Shown here: piece after piece, positions 5,614 to 5,696 of the stretch
Position numbering within the stretch: the stretch's first letter is position 1
Layout: every line of letters begins with the position of its first letter
NCBI GenBank assembly: GCA_021784975.1
Contig: JAJYGU010000280.1
Span: forward strand, 1 to 5,696
Reading direction: 5' to 3'
Length of the DNA: 5,696 nucleotides
From: Planctomycetota bacterium
GTDB taxonomy: Bacteria > Planctomycetota > Planctomycetia > Pirellulales > Thermoguttaceae
Made by a program: the position numbers and the translations under genes
The notes under the pieces: model-generated
The model's database searches: none
What the model was told of the DNA's origin: nothing
Seen by the model: only the letters and a program-made list of their open reading frames with translations

Positions 5614-5696
5614 TTATGCGGCATTCGTCAGTGGGATTCCAAAGGCTTTGTTGGTCAGGACTTGCCAGTGCTTCGACTTGTAGTACGCCCGCAACA
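5614..5696 (-). CDS. 3' end of an unidentified ORF abutting the aminotransferase remnant
   Basis: On the minus strand the frame entering from the window edge is open for 26 codons and ends in TAA at 5614-5616. The readable part includes YYKSKHWQVLTNKAFG and ends with PLTNAA. The family is not recognised. The stretch shows no resemblance to the part of a class III aminotransferase expected here, so it appears to belong to whatever replaced the 5' part of that gene. It could be the terminus of a mobile-element protein or simply a chance open frame, since 26 codons is short. Confidence 0.3.
   Translation of the reverse strand, partial: LRAYYKSKHWQVLTNKAFGIPLTNAA

Noticed and set aside
5605..5625. 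GCGTTATGC near 5611-5619 and again near 9-17, considered as integron attC-like or element-end repeats
   Set aside because: The shared stretch is only nine bases, the flanks differ, and there is no paired inverse core or second simple site, so coincidence is likely.

Overview
The window looks like GC-rich chromosomal DNA (clearly above 55% G+C by eye) from a bacterium that uses few strong Shine-Dalgarno sites and some GTG/TTG starts. It also carries two kinds of dispersed intergenic palindromic repeat. A planctomycete-like or similar environmental bacterium would fit, but no phylogenetic marker is present, so this is only an impression.

Left part (1-2573, minus strand; transcription runs from high to low coordinates): a compact four-gene operon. 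In order of transcription it holds a PhyH-type Fe(II)/2-oxoglutarate dioxygenase (2573-1737), a discrete acyl carrier protein (1716-1396), an FAD-dependent oxidoreductase (1418-114) and the first 52 codons of an AMP-forming acyl/aminoacyl ligase (157 to beyond position 1). Junctions are a 20-nt gap, a 23-nt overlap and a 44-nt overlap. Ligase plus free-standing carrier plus two oxidative enzymes suggests a small pathway in which an acid is activated, tethered to the carrier and oxidised there.

Middle (2574-3101): a divergent intergenic region of about 0.5 kb. It holds a near-perfect 44-bp hairpin with the core GGGACTGTCCC, nested inside a second 25-bp inverted repeat. Directly next to this is a 'CHSERSEES'-type dispersed repeat. 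The long plus-strand open frame running through this region is probably fortuitous up to the ATG at 3102.

Right part (3102-5696): a plus-strand FemAB-like GNAT-fold acyltransferase (3102-4310) converges on, and overlaps by 56 bp, a minus-strand protein with one clear and one possible second GNAT domain (5313-4255). Upstream of the latter, on the same strand, lies the C-terminal piece of a class III (PLP) aminotransferase (5341 to about 5600). It is cut off by unrelated sequence with an in-frame stop at 5614-5616. The last 83 bp encode the end of an unidentified minus-strand ORF.

Taken together, this is an accessory biosynthetic locus: ligase, carrier protein, flavoprotein, 2-oxoglutarate hydroxylase, two acyltransferases and an aminotransferase remnant. 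It probably makes or attaches a modified acyl or amino-acid group. The product cannot be read from the sequence. No RNA genes, CRISPR arrays or complete insertion sequences were seen.
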